From assembly GCA_040766135.1 (NCBI GenBank), contig JAXGRA010000003.1:133288-197287 (forward strand): DNA of 64,000 bases. The letters run 5' to 3'. Made by a program: the position numbers and the translations under genes. The notes beneath the pieces are model-generated. The model was not told the origin of the DNA. It did no database searches and saw only the letters and a program-made list of their open reading frames with translations. Origin of the DNA: JAGVSV01 sp040766135 (GTDB taxonomy: Bacteria > Bacillota > Clostridia > Christensenellales > Aristaeellaceae). Shown in pieces: positions 8,215 to 16,479 of the stretch. Every line of letters begins with the position of its first letter. The first letter of the stretch is position 1.

Positions 8215-9024
8215 CTATTTTGGACAATAAGCGCCCCACGCAACGCCCAGTTTGTTTCCTGCCAGCAAATACTGCTTGACCAGGCGCTGAAGGGACGTTT
8301 CCTCAGGATAACCGTCGGGGTGATCCAGCAGCCGGCCAAAGATGCGCTCCTCCGCCTGCCGTTCGTTATCGTCTATGTCAAAGGCTGTAAACAACTTCTG
8401 AAATTGCACGATGCGCGAAGTGGCGGGCAGAATGTCCTGAAGCACCGGGTTGATCAGCCAGGAATGGCACACAAAGACCGGATACACGCCGCGGAAGAAA
8501 CGAAGCGCCTGCCCGAATGAATCGTGAACGGCGTCCATATCCAGCGGCTCCCCCTGGGCGATGTGCGTGTCCAGCACGACCGCCCCGGCGGGCAGCTTGA
8601 TGTGTTCCAATGCCAAAGGTTTTTCCAGCGCCTTGGGAATAAACTGCAGCCGGCCCAGCCGGAACAGCAAAAAGCGCATGGGCAGCCACAGCCAATCATA
8701 TTCCGCCAGCCCCGGCTCACCAAATACCCGCAGGCAGTTGCCATACCAGATTTTCTGATCCGAATAGGTATCCCAGAAAACCTTCTCCGGGATGCCCCTT
8801 TGCCGATATTCCTCCCACGTCTCGCTGGCCAGGCGGGTATAGAGATACAAAAGCCGCTGCCGCCAGTCCTTATAAGACAGCACCTTTTGCTGAAAAGCAG
8901 GGATATCCCGATAAAACAGCCCCTTTAATCTGGCATATTCTGCCTCCGTAATCGCAGATTGCCGGATGCAGTCCAGGGCTTCGCCCGGCAGGTCAATGCC
9001 GCGGCAATAGGCAAGATGATCCAT
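8215..9024 (-). CDS. Acyltransferase domain protein (NAT_N / GNAT_C type)
   Basis: A 269-residue protein starting MDHLAYCRGIDLPGEALDCI after GGAGGAACGCC. The arrangement, with helices first and then LKLPAGAVVLDTHIAQGEPLDMD-like beta segments plus FVCHSWLINPVLQDILP, matches the family often annotated acyltransferase domain-containing protein (DUF5596/GNAT_C). No substrate is known to me. Cytosolic; no signal or membrane span. It is separate from the homocysteine methyltransferase by about 70 bases on the same strand and may be cotranscribed. Confidence 0.7.
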   Translation of the reverse strand: MDHLAYCRGIDLPGEALDCIRQSAITEAEYARLKGLFYRDIPAFQQKVLSYKDWRQRLLYLYTRLASETWEEYRQRGIPEKVFWDTYSDQKIWYGNCLRVFGEPGLAEYDWLWLPMRFLLFRLGRLQFIPKALEKPLALEHIKLPAGAVVLDTHIAQGEPLDMDAVHDSFGQALRFFRGVYPVFVCHSWLINPVLQDILPATSRIVQFQKLFTAFDIDDNERQAEERIFGRLLDHPDGYPEETSLQRLVKQYLLAGNKLGVAWGAYCPK

Positions 9025-9125
9025 GGCGTTCCTCCTTTAGCTATAAAAGTTCCAGCGGCGTTTGCAGCTTCTGAACAGCAATATTATACTGATTTTTGTA
9101 CTTCGTTTTGTACGCTTTTAGAATT

Positions 9126-9374
9126 TCATTGATTCTTTTTATATACATCCTGTACCACGCCGCTTGCAATCAGTTTTGGCGCAGGGATAGTAAGAGCGTT
9201 GGCCCGCTTCAGTCCAAACAGTTCCGTATCAAAATTTGTGCCAACTTCCATCTCCGCTTCCTTCGGCGCAAAATTTTTGATAACATTTTTGCCTGCCTTG
9301 AACACGGCGTTCGTGCCGGGAGTCAGTTTTTCAATACCAGTAAAGGTCAGTTTTTCTTTTTTATAGTTCTTTTC
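9126..9374 (-). pseudogene. Orphan C-terminal coding remnant
   Basis: Immediately downstream of the GNAT gene the reverse strand holds an open frame without a start: KLTFTGIEKLTPGTNAVFKA, then KNVIKNFAPKEAEMEVGTNF, ending IASGVVQDVYKKNQ and TGA at 9126-9128. Codon use looks protein-like. It is in a different frame from the GNAT gene, whose stop lies at 9361-9363. I do not recognise the family. Most likely it is the tail of a gene whose front was deleted when the acetyltransferase gene came to lie beside it. The remaining sequence up to 9024 shows no further gene. Confidence 0.45.
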
Positions 9375-9972
9375 TTACAATGACAAAGCCGTCATGTTCC
9401 GCAACCTTCTCAAAACCCGCGTTCTCATACAGTCGGACGGGGCCGGCACAGTCCCATTCATACCGTTCGCTTCGGATGACCGGAAAGGCCTCTACGGCTA
9501 CATAACCGTTGCTTTTTGCGTCAGCCAATACGCGGTTTAAAAGCGCGGTTGCAATGCCTTTGCCACGGTATTCCGGCGCGATGGTAAAGCACACCACTGC
9601 CATTTCGCGTTTTTCAGCGGGCGCGTGAAAATGAGCACCATGATCTGCCGAGTAATATGCTTTGTCGTTTGCGTTACACCATCCGATGGCTATCCCGTCC
9701 GAATATGCCAGATAACCGCGAAGCACGCCCTCGTTGATTTGCCGCTGCGCCACCCGCCTTGAAATAAGTCCTGCATCGGCTCCGTTTGCATTTTCGATTT
9801 CCGCTTTTTGCTGCTCTGCTGACATCTGATATACCTGACAATAGCAGCGATACGGCGTATCGTCGGTAAACGCCCGGTTCTCGAAAAAGTCAAAGTAGTC
9901 ATTGGAAAGTTCAGGGGTAAGCGCCCTGATTTCCACAAAGCATGAATTCTCTTTTTTATTATTGAATGCCAT
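9361..9972 (-). CDS. GNAT family N-acetyltransferase
   Basis: A 203-residue acetyltransferase. The N-terminal FVEIRALTPELSNDYFDFFE and YRCYCQVYQ are shared with the neighbouring broken acetyltransferase, so the two are paralogues. The acetyl-CoA site is seen in VVCFTIAPEYRGKGIATALL (R/Q-x2-G-x-G/A type loop), and VRLYENAGFEKV is the usual C-terminal motif. AGAGGGGGC precedes the ATG. The 18-base gap from the upstream gene indicates one transcript. Substrate unknown. Confidence 0.85.
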   Translation of the reverse strand: MAFNNKKENSCFVEIRALTPELSNDYFDFFENRAFTDDTPYRCYCQVYQMSAEQQKAEIENANGADAGLISRRVAQRQINEGVLRGYLAYSDGIAIGWCNANDKAYYSADHGAHFHAPAEKREMAVVCFTIAPEYRGKGIATALLNRVLADAKSNGYVAVEAFPVIRSERYEWDCAGPVRLYENAGFEKVAEHDGFVIVRKEL

Positions 9973-9990
9973 AGGATTAGCCCCCTCTTT

Positions 9991-11157
9991 TTATGACAGC
10001 CTTTTTCTCATCACAAGCTTATCGCCCGCCTCATAGAATAGCTCAAACCCCGCCTTTTCATACATGTCGACGGTTCCCATAAAATCATCCTCTGTATTGA
10101 CGAATTCCTTGTTCGGGTAGGCTTCGACAGCATCAAAACCATCCTTCGCCGCGTCCTCGCAAACCCGATGAAGAAGCTGCGTAGCGATTCCTTTTCTGCG
10201 CATTTCAGGGGCGATGGCAAAACAAAAGATGGATTTCACCTTTGGGCCCGGCTCGTCCTTTTTTATGCTCTGCATAAACATTTTCCAGGAAATACAATCA
10301 TAGCAGTCAGATTTTGTGTTGGCATTGCACCAGCCGACAACCTTGTGACCGATGTAGGCCAGATAGCCTTATATCGCGCCGCTTTTTATATACTCTGCGG
10401 CGACCGCCCTGCGTTTTTCGGCGGTTGAAAAGTCGCGCCCGTCACAGTTTGCACCCGCCCAGCAGACGCAGTAACAGCGGTGCTCTTCCTTACCTGTCGA
10501 GTGCGGTGTAACATCAAAAAAGTGCAGATAGTCCTTGGCCCTGTCCGGCGTGAGCCGCCGTATTTCAACATTCATCTTCTTTCCCGCGTTCACAGAAAGC
10601 CCCGGCTCGCCCCAACCGGCTATTCTGTTGCCATTCCACCCAAAATAGGTGTTGCCGGTGGTGCACACCGGCGCGATACGCCTCATCTTTTCTTCCAGGG
10701 AGCCGTCGCCATCGCAAAGCTCCTCATCGGCCAGCACATTACGGATGCGGCAGAGATAAATCCTGCCCGCCTCCAGTTCAATTTTTCGATAAACTTCCAG
10801 TTCAAAGGCAATCGGGCTGTCTGAAAGCACCGGAACATCCAGCACTTGACCGTTTTCCACGTTAACAGGGATATTCATTTTACCCTTGTCATAGCCCGAA
10901 TTGCAGCCGAAATAGTCGGCCAGCGCAAGCGTTTTTTCGGTGACGAGATTGGCCGAGAACACGCCGGTTCTGTCAATGTTGTCGCGTGTCAGCTTGTCCT
11001 CAGAAAGCCCTGCCATCATGCACAGCCCATTGTCGCCGTAATAGCTTATCCAACAGAAAAGCCCGAAGTTTGGTTTGTCGTCCTCCCGCTTTGTGCCATA
11101 TACAAAAAGCGTTTGCGGGCAGAAGGTGTTGGATATCGCAACAGACTTTTTACTCAT
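9991..11157 (-). pseudogene. Flavin reductase-like / GNAT fusion with an in-frame stop
   Basis: One frame runs from ATG 11157 (ribosome site AAAAGGAGCC) to TAA 9991, 388 residues, interrupted only by TAA at 10369-10371. Residues 1-194 resemble the flavin reductase/FMN-binding split-barrel family (SNTFCPQTLFVYGTKREDD, VFSANLVTEKTLALADYFG). From Met195 a GNAT follows, MNVEIRRLTPDRAKDYLHFF, YCVCWAGANC, YIKSGAI-stop-GYLAYIGHKVVGW, FCFAIAPEMRRKGIATQLL, MYEKAGFELFY. The stop replaces a codon where relatives would have Gln or Lys (CAA or AAA to TAA). The front half may still make a protein of 262 residues. Confidence 0.75.
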
Positions 11158-11189
11158 GGCATGGCTCCTTTTCAACGATGTCCGTTGAT

Positions 11190-11831
11190 CTATCTTTTTT
11201 CGCACTGGCTGTGCAGCGGGCACCCCGTGCACACCGGCTTGGCCCGGCAGTGCGCCTTGGCGTTGACCACAATCAGCGCGTGCATTTGGTTGTAAACCTC
11301 AGTCTCCCGCGGCAAGTGCTGCTCAAAATATGCTTTCACCGCTTCATACCCCTCGCCTGCGGGCAGGGGATAGCGGCGGCACAGGCGCATGGTGTAGGCG
11401 TCCACCACAAAGGTGGGAAAACCAAACGCATACAGCAACATGGAATCCGCCGTTTCGGGCCCAATGCCGCGCAGCGTCAGCAGCTGCGCGCGCAGCACGG
11501 GCATGGGCTGTTGCTGCACGGTGCCCACGTCCCAATCATACTGCGCATACCATGCCGTGATGGTTTTGAGCGTATCGGCCTTGCGCACAAAGAAGCCGGA
11601 CGGGCGGATGATGTCCCGCAGCTGCTCCACGGGCATACCCGCCACCAACTGCGGCGACAGGTCATCGCCAAAGCCCGCGATGGCTTTTTCCACATTGCTC
11701 CACGCGGTGTTTTGCGTCAGCACCGCGCCCACCATCACCTCATACGGCGTGCGTGCGGGCCACCAGTGCGGATCGCCATAATGGGCATACAGCGTTTTAT
11801 ACAGACGCTGCGGCATCGTATCCCCGGCCAT
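11190..11831 (-). CDS. Endonuclease III-like DNA glycosylase (MagIII-like)
   Basis: A 213-residue helix-hairpin-helix base-excision enzyme. VMVGAVLTQNTAWSNVEKAI opens the domain; LRGIGPETADSMLLYAFG is the hairpin and VVDAYTMRLCRRY carries the catalytic Asp. A [4Fe-4S] loop C-x5-C-x2-C-x5-C closes the protein (HCRAKPVCTGCPLHSQC). Endonuclease III has Lys in the hairpin where this has Glu (GPETAD). The protein is therefore predicted to be a monofunctional glycosylase, as for 3-methyladenine glycosylase MagIII. An alternative start at Met6 (11816) follows GGGG and is equally plausible. Confidence 0.8.
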   Translation of the reverse strand: MAGDTMPQRLYKTLYAHYGDPHWWPARTPYEVMVGAVLTQNTAWSNVEKAIAGFGDDLSPQLVAGMPVEQLRDIIRPSGFFVRKADTLKTITAWYAQYDWDVGTVQQQPMPVLRAQLLTLRGIGPETADSMLLYAFGFPTFVVDAYTMRLCRRYPLPAGEGYEAVKAYFEQHLPRETEVYNQMHALIVVNAKAHCRAKPVCTGCPLHSQCEKR

Positions 11832-11870
11832 TTTACCGGCTGGCGCGCGGCCTGCGCATGGAACAGCAGA

Positions 11871-12533
11871 TCATGCGTGCTTGATAAGCCGTTCGCGTAC
11901 CAGCGCGACCAGCTCATCCGGGTGGTTGATCATGCTGTTCGGGTGCTCGGCGCGCAGCATATCCCTGGTTTGGAAGCCCCAGGTGACCGCCACGGCATAC
12001 AGCCCCACCGCATGCGCGCAGCGCATGTCCATCACGGTGTCGCCCACATACAGGCCGTTGTGCGCCTTCAGCCCGTGCAGGGCCATCAGCGCATCCAGCG
12101 CCGTGGGGTCGGGCTTTAGCGGTATTCCCGCGCGCGCGCCCAGCACGGCCAGGAATTCATACCCCGGAAAATAGTGCCGGATGACATCCTTTGTATCTGC
12201 GTCGTCCTTGTTGCTGTACACCAGCGCATGCACGCCCATGCGTTTCAGCTCCGCCAGCGCTTGCGGGATGCCGTCATAGGGCGCGGTGTCCACCCGGCTG
12301 TGCGCGGCATAGTCCTGCGCATAGTCCTGATACACAGCCTGCCACATATCTGTCCGATCGCCCACCGCGCGCTGTGTAAGCACCTTGGCCCCATTGCCGG
12401 TGAACAGCTTATAGCTGTCGTTGGGATGCTGCGGCAGCCCGTGCCGTTTCAGCGCCCGGTTCATGGCCCCTGCAATATCCGGGATGGTGTTCAGCAGCGT
12501 GCCATCCAGATCAAACACCACAAATCGTTTCAT
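11871..12533 (-). CDS. HAD-family hydrolase, phosphoglycolate phosphatase-like
   Basis: A 220-residue phosphatase starting MKRFVVFDLDGTLLNTIPDI (HAD motif I, nucleophile Asp8), with ALVYSNKDD (motif II), GIPLKPDP (motif III Lys) and LYVGDTVMDMRCAHAVG (motif IV). The alpha-helical cap after motif I places it in the Gph/phosphoglycolate phosphatase subgroup. The true substrate is uncertain. The upstream extension of the frame to 12689 is not supported; the ATG at 12533 follows GCGGGAGGGATAAT. Lies 39 bases after the glycosylase gene on the same strand. Confidence 0.87.
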   Translation of the reverse strand: MKRFVVFDLDGTLLNTIPDIAGAMNRALKRHGLPQHPNDSYKLFTGNGAKVLTQRAVGDRTDMWQAVYQDYAQDYAAHSRVDTAPYDGIPQALAELKRMGVHALVYSNKDDADTKDVIRHYFPGYEFLAVLGARAGIPLKPDPTALDALMALHGLKAHNGLYVGDTVMDMRCAHAVGLYAVAVTWGFQTRDMLRAEHPNSMINHPDELVALVRERLIKHA

Positions 12534-12716
12534 ATTATCCCTCCCGCGCAGGATTATAACGGAGTGCACAGCGGCGGGCAAGAAGCGGCCTTGTGCGCGG
12601 CAACAACTCGTTGACTTCCTGCCCCTGACAACTGTACACTGCATACAGCAAAAAATACCTGGCAGGATGATTGAACAGAAGAGTCGCACGATGCAGTTGA
12701 AACATTGGGGATTGAT

Positions 12717-13163
12717 ATGGTAAGAAAAGCAGGAAAAAGTGATGTGGAACTATTGGCGGAGTTGGCCGTGCTGCTGTGGGACAACCATTCCGTTCAGGAG
12801 TTCATCGCTGATTTTTCAGAAACGATGTCCGAAGGCAAAGCGCAGTTCTTTTTGAAATATGAAAACGGCATCCCTGTCGGCTTTGCACAGGCCCAGCTGC
12901 GATATGATTATGTGGAAGGCACAAAGACAACGCCCGTTGCGTACCTGGAAGGAATATTTGTAAAGGAAGGCTACCGAAACAAAGGGTATGCAAAAGAATT
13001 GTTAGCCGCATGTGAAGCCTGGGGCAAGGAAAAGGGATGTCGGGAGTTTGCCAGCGATTGCCCCATAGACAATACCGACAGTTTTCGATTTCATATGGCC
13101 ATGAATTTCACAGAAGCCAATCGGATCATCTGTTTTACCAAAAAGTTGAGCAGCGAAAACTGA
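12717..13163 (+). CDS. GNAT acetyltransferase resembling aminoglycoside AAC(6')
   Basis: A 148-residue single-domain GNAT. MVRKAGKSDVELLAELAVLL, VGFAQAQLRYDYVEG and the acetyl-CoA loop VKEGYRNKGYAKELLAACE are characteristic. So are EFASDCPIDNTDSFRFHMAM and the ending NRIICFTKKL. This pattern is that of the AAC(6')-I group, which acetylates the 6'-amino group of aminoglycosides. I recognise the pattern from memory; whether it confers resistance is inference. Start at ATG 12717 after GGGG; an in-frame ATG at 12705 is less likely. It is divergent from the HAD gene and stands alone. Confidence 0.75.
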   Translation: MVRKAGKSDVELLAELAVLLWDNHSVQEFIADFSETMSEGKAQFFLKYENGIPVGFAQAQLRYDYVEGTKTTPVAYLEGIFVKEGYRNKGYAKELLAACEAWGKEKGCREFASDCPIDNTDSFRFHMAMNFTEANRIICFTKKLSSEN

Positions 13164-13215
13164 CCAAGAAGAATGATGCAATCCAATTTCTCAAATAATA
13201 AGGAGGGTTCTATCC

Positions 13216-13680
13216 ATGGCAGGCATACTCGGCACCAATACATTGACCCAGGTGGGGTTCATCGTGCGGGATATTGAAAAGACCAAGCGCAAGTTTGCGG
13301 CATTCTTTGGCGTGCCCGTGCCGGACACCGTGGACGGCGGCCGGTACGAAATCACCGGCACCACGGTGGCGGGCCAGCCTGCGCCGGACGCCAACTGCCA
13401 GATGGCGTTCTTTGACGTGGGCAACGGCGTATCGCTGGAATTAATCCAGCCCAACGGCGTCAAAAGCACCTGGCAGGATTATCTGGATCAGCACGGCGAG
13501 GGCATCCATCACATCGCCTTCATCATCAAGGGCATGGATGAGAAGATCAAAGCCATGGAGGAATTTGCCGGAGCCGTTTGCGTGCAGCGCGGCAAGTACG
13601 GCAACGGCGGCGGTGAGTATGCCTATTTGGACGTTCAGGGCGAAATGAAGTGCCTGCTGGAGCTGTTGGAAAACTACTGA
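13216..13680 (+). CDS. VOC-family (glyoxalase fold) protein
   Basis: A 154-residue vicinal-oxygen-chelate protein with the beta-alpha-beta-beta-beta repeat. LTQVGFIVRDIEKTKRKFAA begins module 1, VSLELIQPN closes it, EGIHHIAFIIKGMDEKIKAM begins module 2 and KCLLELLE ends it. His and Glu metal ligands in these strands resemble methylmalonyl-CoA epimerases and related lyases, but no partner genes point to that pathway. AAGGAGGG precedes the ATG. Monocistronic. Confidence 0.82.
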   Translation: MAGILGTNTLTQVGFIVRDIEKTKRKFAAFFGVPVPDTVDGGRYEITGTTVAGQPAPDANCQMAFFDVGNGVSLELIQPNGVKSTWQDYLDQHGEGIHHIAFIIKGMDEKIKAMEEFAGAVCVQRGKYGNGGGEYAYLDVQGEMKCLLELLENY

Positions 13681-13830
13681 GCAGTTACTCCTTCATATAG
13701 AAAACCGCCCGGCAGGACGATATACAGTACAAGCATGTTGAAGAAAAAATATTTTCGACATCCTGTAGATTCATCTATACTATGGTTGCTTTGCGTTGGT
13801 ATAGCAAGCGGTGCTGAACACGGGACTTGC

Positions 13831-13877
13831 AAAACAAATAACTGCGCCCTGTACAACGCAATCAGGGAGCAGTTATT
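13831..13877 (-). terminator. Terminator downstream of the sugar isomerase gene
   Basis: Inverted repeat AATAACTGCGCCCTG (13837-13851) with CAGGGAGCAGTTATT (13863-13877), 14 of 15 paired, followed on the reverse strand by TGTTTTGC. Confidence 0.7.
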
Positions 13878-13891
13878 CCTATTGGTTTTGA

Positions 13892-14692
13892 TTATCCCCG
13901 CATAAACTTGGGATACGCCGGGAACTCCGTCTCGCAGTCGGGCAGTTCGGGGTGCCATTTTTTCTCCCATTCAAGGGAGAAATAGCCGTCATACCCATCG
14001 GCCATCAGCGTGCTTACAATGTCGTGGATGGGCACATCGCCTGCCCCAACGCGGCACAGGCGGTTGGCACCGTTGTCGCGGTGATGGTCTTTGATGTGCA
14101 CGTGCCGGATATGCGGCCGGATCACTTCATAAAACGGGCGCCAGTTGTCGCCATAGACCTTGTCGCTGTGCTGCACATCCCACAGAATGCCGAAGTTCTC
14201 ATCCGGCACCTGAGCAAGCAGCGAATCCATCACTTCAATGGTATTAAAATTGCCATGCACTTCCAGCGCGATGTGCACATCGGTGCCTTTTGCGTAGGCG
14301 CACAGTTTCCGTATGCCCTGGGCGGCCAGCGCCGTGGCTTCCTGCACGCTGCGCCCCTCGGGGATCCTATCGCCAAACACGCGCACCAAAGGGATGCCCA
14401 TGGCCGCGCACACATCAATGGCCTTGCGCCCCTCGTCCTGCATGGCTTCGGCCTTGTCCACATCATGGAAACTGACCGAGCTGCCAAACCCGCACATTTT
14501 CAGCCCATGCGCCGCCACCGCGCGCCGGGTGTCCTGCTGCTGGCCGGGCTGAAAGAAAGGAATTTCCTCCGCGCGCATCTGTCCCTCAATGCCGCGGATT
14601 TCAATGGCATCATACCCCATGCGCTGCGCCTCTTTTAGGGTGTGCTCAAACGTCCAGTCCGGGCAGCCCAGCGTAGAAAATGCAAGTTTCAT
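13892..14692 (-). CDS. Sugar phosphate isomerase/epimerase (AP endonuclease family 2 TIM barrel)
   Basis: A 266-residue TIM barrel. MKLAFSTLGCPDWTFEHTLK and MGYDAIEIRGIEGQ are the usual first two strands. ALEVHGNFNT, FGILWDVQHSD and HVHIKDHH carry the Glu, Asp and His metal ligands, and DGYFSLEWEKKW gives the final Glu. Members isomerise ketoses or act on inositols and similar sugars; the substrate here is unknown. GGAGGTACCACCA precedes the ATG. A related gene lies at 30353-31180. Confidence 0.86.
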   Translation of the reverse strand: MKLAFSTLGCPDWTFEHTLKEAQRMGYDAIEIRGIEGQMRAEEIPFFQPGQQQDTRRAVAAHGLKMCGFGSSVSFHDVDKAEAMQDEGRKAIDVCAAMGIPLVRVFGDRIPEGRSVQEATALAAQGIRKLCAYAKGTDVHIALEVHGNFNTIEVMDSLLAQVPDENFGILWDVQHSDKVYGDNWRPFYEVIRPHIRHVHIKDHHRDNGANRLCRVGAGDVPIHDIVSTLMADGYDGYFSLEWEKKWHPELPDCETEFPAYPKFMRG

Positions 14693-14734
14693 TGGTGGTA
14701 CCTCCTGTAGAACAAATCAGAGCCTATTTTTATG

Positions 14735-15463
14735 TTAGTTGCTACCGCTGTTGAAACGCAACAGCTGCTCCCAATCAATACGGCCGTCCGGCAGGCAGTA
14801 AAGGTCATAAAACTCATGAGAAAACCGGTTGATTAATTGACTAAAACTAGCCATATATGCATCGTTTTTCTCCTTGGCACGGTAGCCCAGCGGTTCAATG
14901 ATCGTGGCGTAGTATTCGCTTTCTCCAGTGATAAACTGCCAGAATTCCTGGCCGCATAATTTAAAATAGGAACCCTTATCGGGCTTTCTGTCGCGGCCAT
15001 AGCAGCAACCATTTATCGCAACAATGTGCTGTCGGCGGTTCTGCGTGCGCAGGATAATCTTTGCCTTGTTAAAATCATCAACCATTTTACGTATCTGGCT
15101 GCTGTTGCCCCAGTTGGGGCCGGATTTGATGGTGATGATATACCGTGTCCCATCTTCCTCAAACTCTAGGTCTATGTTTTCAATGCCAGATTTAAACCCG
15201 CCCTTTGCCAGTTGGCAGGAATAAATGGCCAGTTTCTCAAGAAACTCGCCAAATATGGTTTCTTCTTGAGAGGAAGAAAAGGCAACAAGCAACTGACGAA
15301 TCAGTTCATCTACCGTGGTGATATTTTTTGCTCGGAACAGATAGGGGTTTTTGCGGCGCAGTACGTCCTGCAGGTTTAACTGCGACAGGCGCCGGATGCG
15401 GCTGTCATGAAATTCAACAATGTGGTCTTCCACAAATTGCTGGATGTCCTTAGGATCAATCAT
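14735..15463 (-). CDS. PmeII-family type II restriction endonuclease
   Basis: A 242-residue protein of low GC content. The core SGIENIDLEFEEDGTRYII followed by TIKSGPNWGNSSQIRKM and IVAINGCCYGRDRKPDKGSY matches the PmeII-type restriction endonuclease family as I remember it. Asp98 and Lys113 would be the PD-(D/E)xK catalytic pair, with Glu68/Glu69/Glu73 as further candidates. Its ATG overlaps the end of the methyltransferase gene by 8 bases, the usual way a restriction enzyme is kept dependent on its methylase. The recognition sequence cannot be read from the gene. Confidence 0.85.
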   Translation of the reverse strand: MIDPKDIQQFVEDHIVEFHDSRIRRLSQLNLQDVLRRKNPYLFRAKNITTVDELIRQLLVAFSSSQEETIFGEFLEKLAIYSCQLAKGGFKSGIENIDLEFEEDGTRYIITIKSGPNWGNSSQIRKMVDDFNKAKIILRTQNRRQHIVAINGCCYGRDRKPDKGSYFKLCGQEFWQFITGESEYYATIIEPLGYRAKEKNDAYMASFSQLINRFSHEFYDLYCLPDGRIDWEQLLRFNSGSN

Positions 15464-16343
15464 CGTTTTGCCCTGCTAAGTTGTGTCGGGATAATTCACA
15501 ATATTCCGGTTCTTTGTCAATGCCAATATAATACCGCCCCATATCTTTCGCGGCCATGGCTGTGGTGCCGGAGCCAATGAAAGGATCCAATACTATATCG
15601 TTTTGTGTAGTAAACAATTTGATAAACCATTCAGGCAGCGCATAGGGGAATGCAGCGCTGTGGTTGCGGTTGCTGCACTCGGTTGCCAGGTGCAGCACAT
15701 TGGTCGGATAGACTGAATCTTTACCCAGCCAGTTGGCGATGCGCTTGCCAAAGCCGCTTTGGTTTTTGGCTTCATCACGTATCTTGTCCGTTTCGCTCAG
15801 GTTGCGCAGGCGTGTGTTGGCCCAATCGCCAATGGGCACCTTGACAGCATCCTGATACATATGAAATTGTTTTTGCTTGTTAAACTGCAAGCATCGTTCC
15901 CAGGCATCACGGAAGCGGTTAGGCCACTTGCCGGGGAAGCAGTTTTTTTTATGCCAGATAAATTCCTCTGTCCATAGCCAACCCTGCTTGCGCAGTTCCA
16001 ATATCAGCTCCAGCACATAGGTGCTGCGTTCACCATCCACTACCTTTTCTTTGATGTTGAGAATAAAGGTGCCTGTGGGCTTCAGTACTCGTAGAAATTC
16101 TTGTGCTTTGGGCAAAAACCACGCCACATATTCATCAACAGGAATGCCGCCGTAGGTGTTTTTACGATTATCGGCGTATGGCGGTGATGTAATAATCAGG
16201 TCAATAGAATTGTCAGGGAACGACCGCAATACCTCCTGACAATCGCCACACAAAATCTGGTCCAGCGGCAAATCATCAGAGGGCTGAACAATATACAATT
16301 CCGGCTGTTCCCCTAAAAAACTCTGTTGTACCGCTTGTTCCAT
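15456..16343 (-). CDS. Site-specific DNA methyltransferase of the R-M pair
   Basis: A 295-residue beta-class methyltransferase. Motif IV TSPPY (residues 52-56) lies before motif I DPFIGSGTTAMAA near the C-terminus, the permuted order. TSPPY is more common in N4-cytosine methylases, but N6-adenine methylation is not excluded. The ATG at 16343 has AAAGGTG upstream; in-frame Met codons at 16358 and 16388 are alternatives. It is the upstream gene of a two-gene unit with the endonuclease and would protect host DNA. GC content is clearly below that of the flanking genes, suggesting acquisition. Confidence 0.9.
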   Translation of the reverse strand: MEQAVQQSFLGEQPELYIVQPSDDLPLDQILCGDCQEVLRSFPDNSIDLIITSPPYADNRKNTYGGIPVDEYVAWFLPKAQEFLRVLKPTGTFILNIKEKVVDGERSTYVLELILELRKQGWLWTEEFIWHKKNCFPGKWPNRFRDAWERCLQFNKQKQFHMYQDAVKVPIGDWANTRLRNLSETDKIRDEAKNQSGFGKRIANWLGKDSVYPTNVLHLATECSNRNHSAAFPYALPEWFIKLFTTQNDIVLDPFIGSGTTAMAAKDMGRYYIGIDKEPEYCELSRHNLAGQNDD

Positions 16344-16479
16344 ACCATCACCTTTCATTTTCCGCCTTTTATTATAGAGTGCCCGCACCTATATCGCAAG
16401 GCGAACCGTTCAAAACAGTATCGCCCGGTATGCATCGTACGATTTGTGCCCTTGGTGCAGCGAAAGGTTGATCGCTTTG

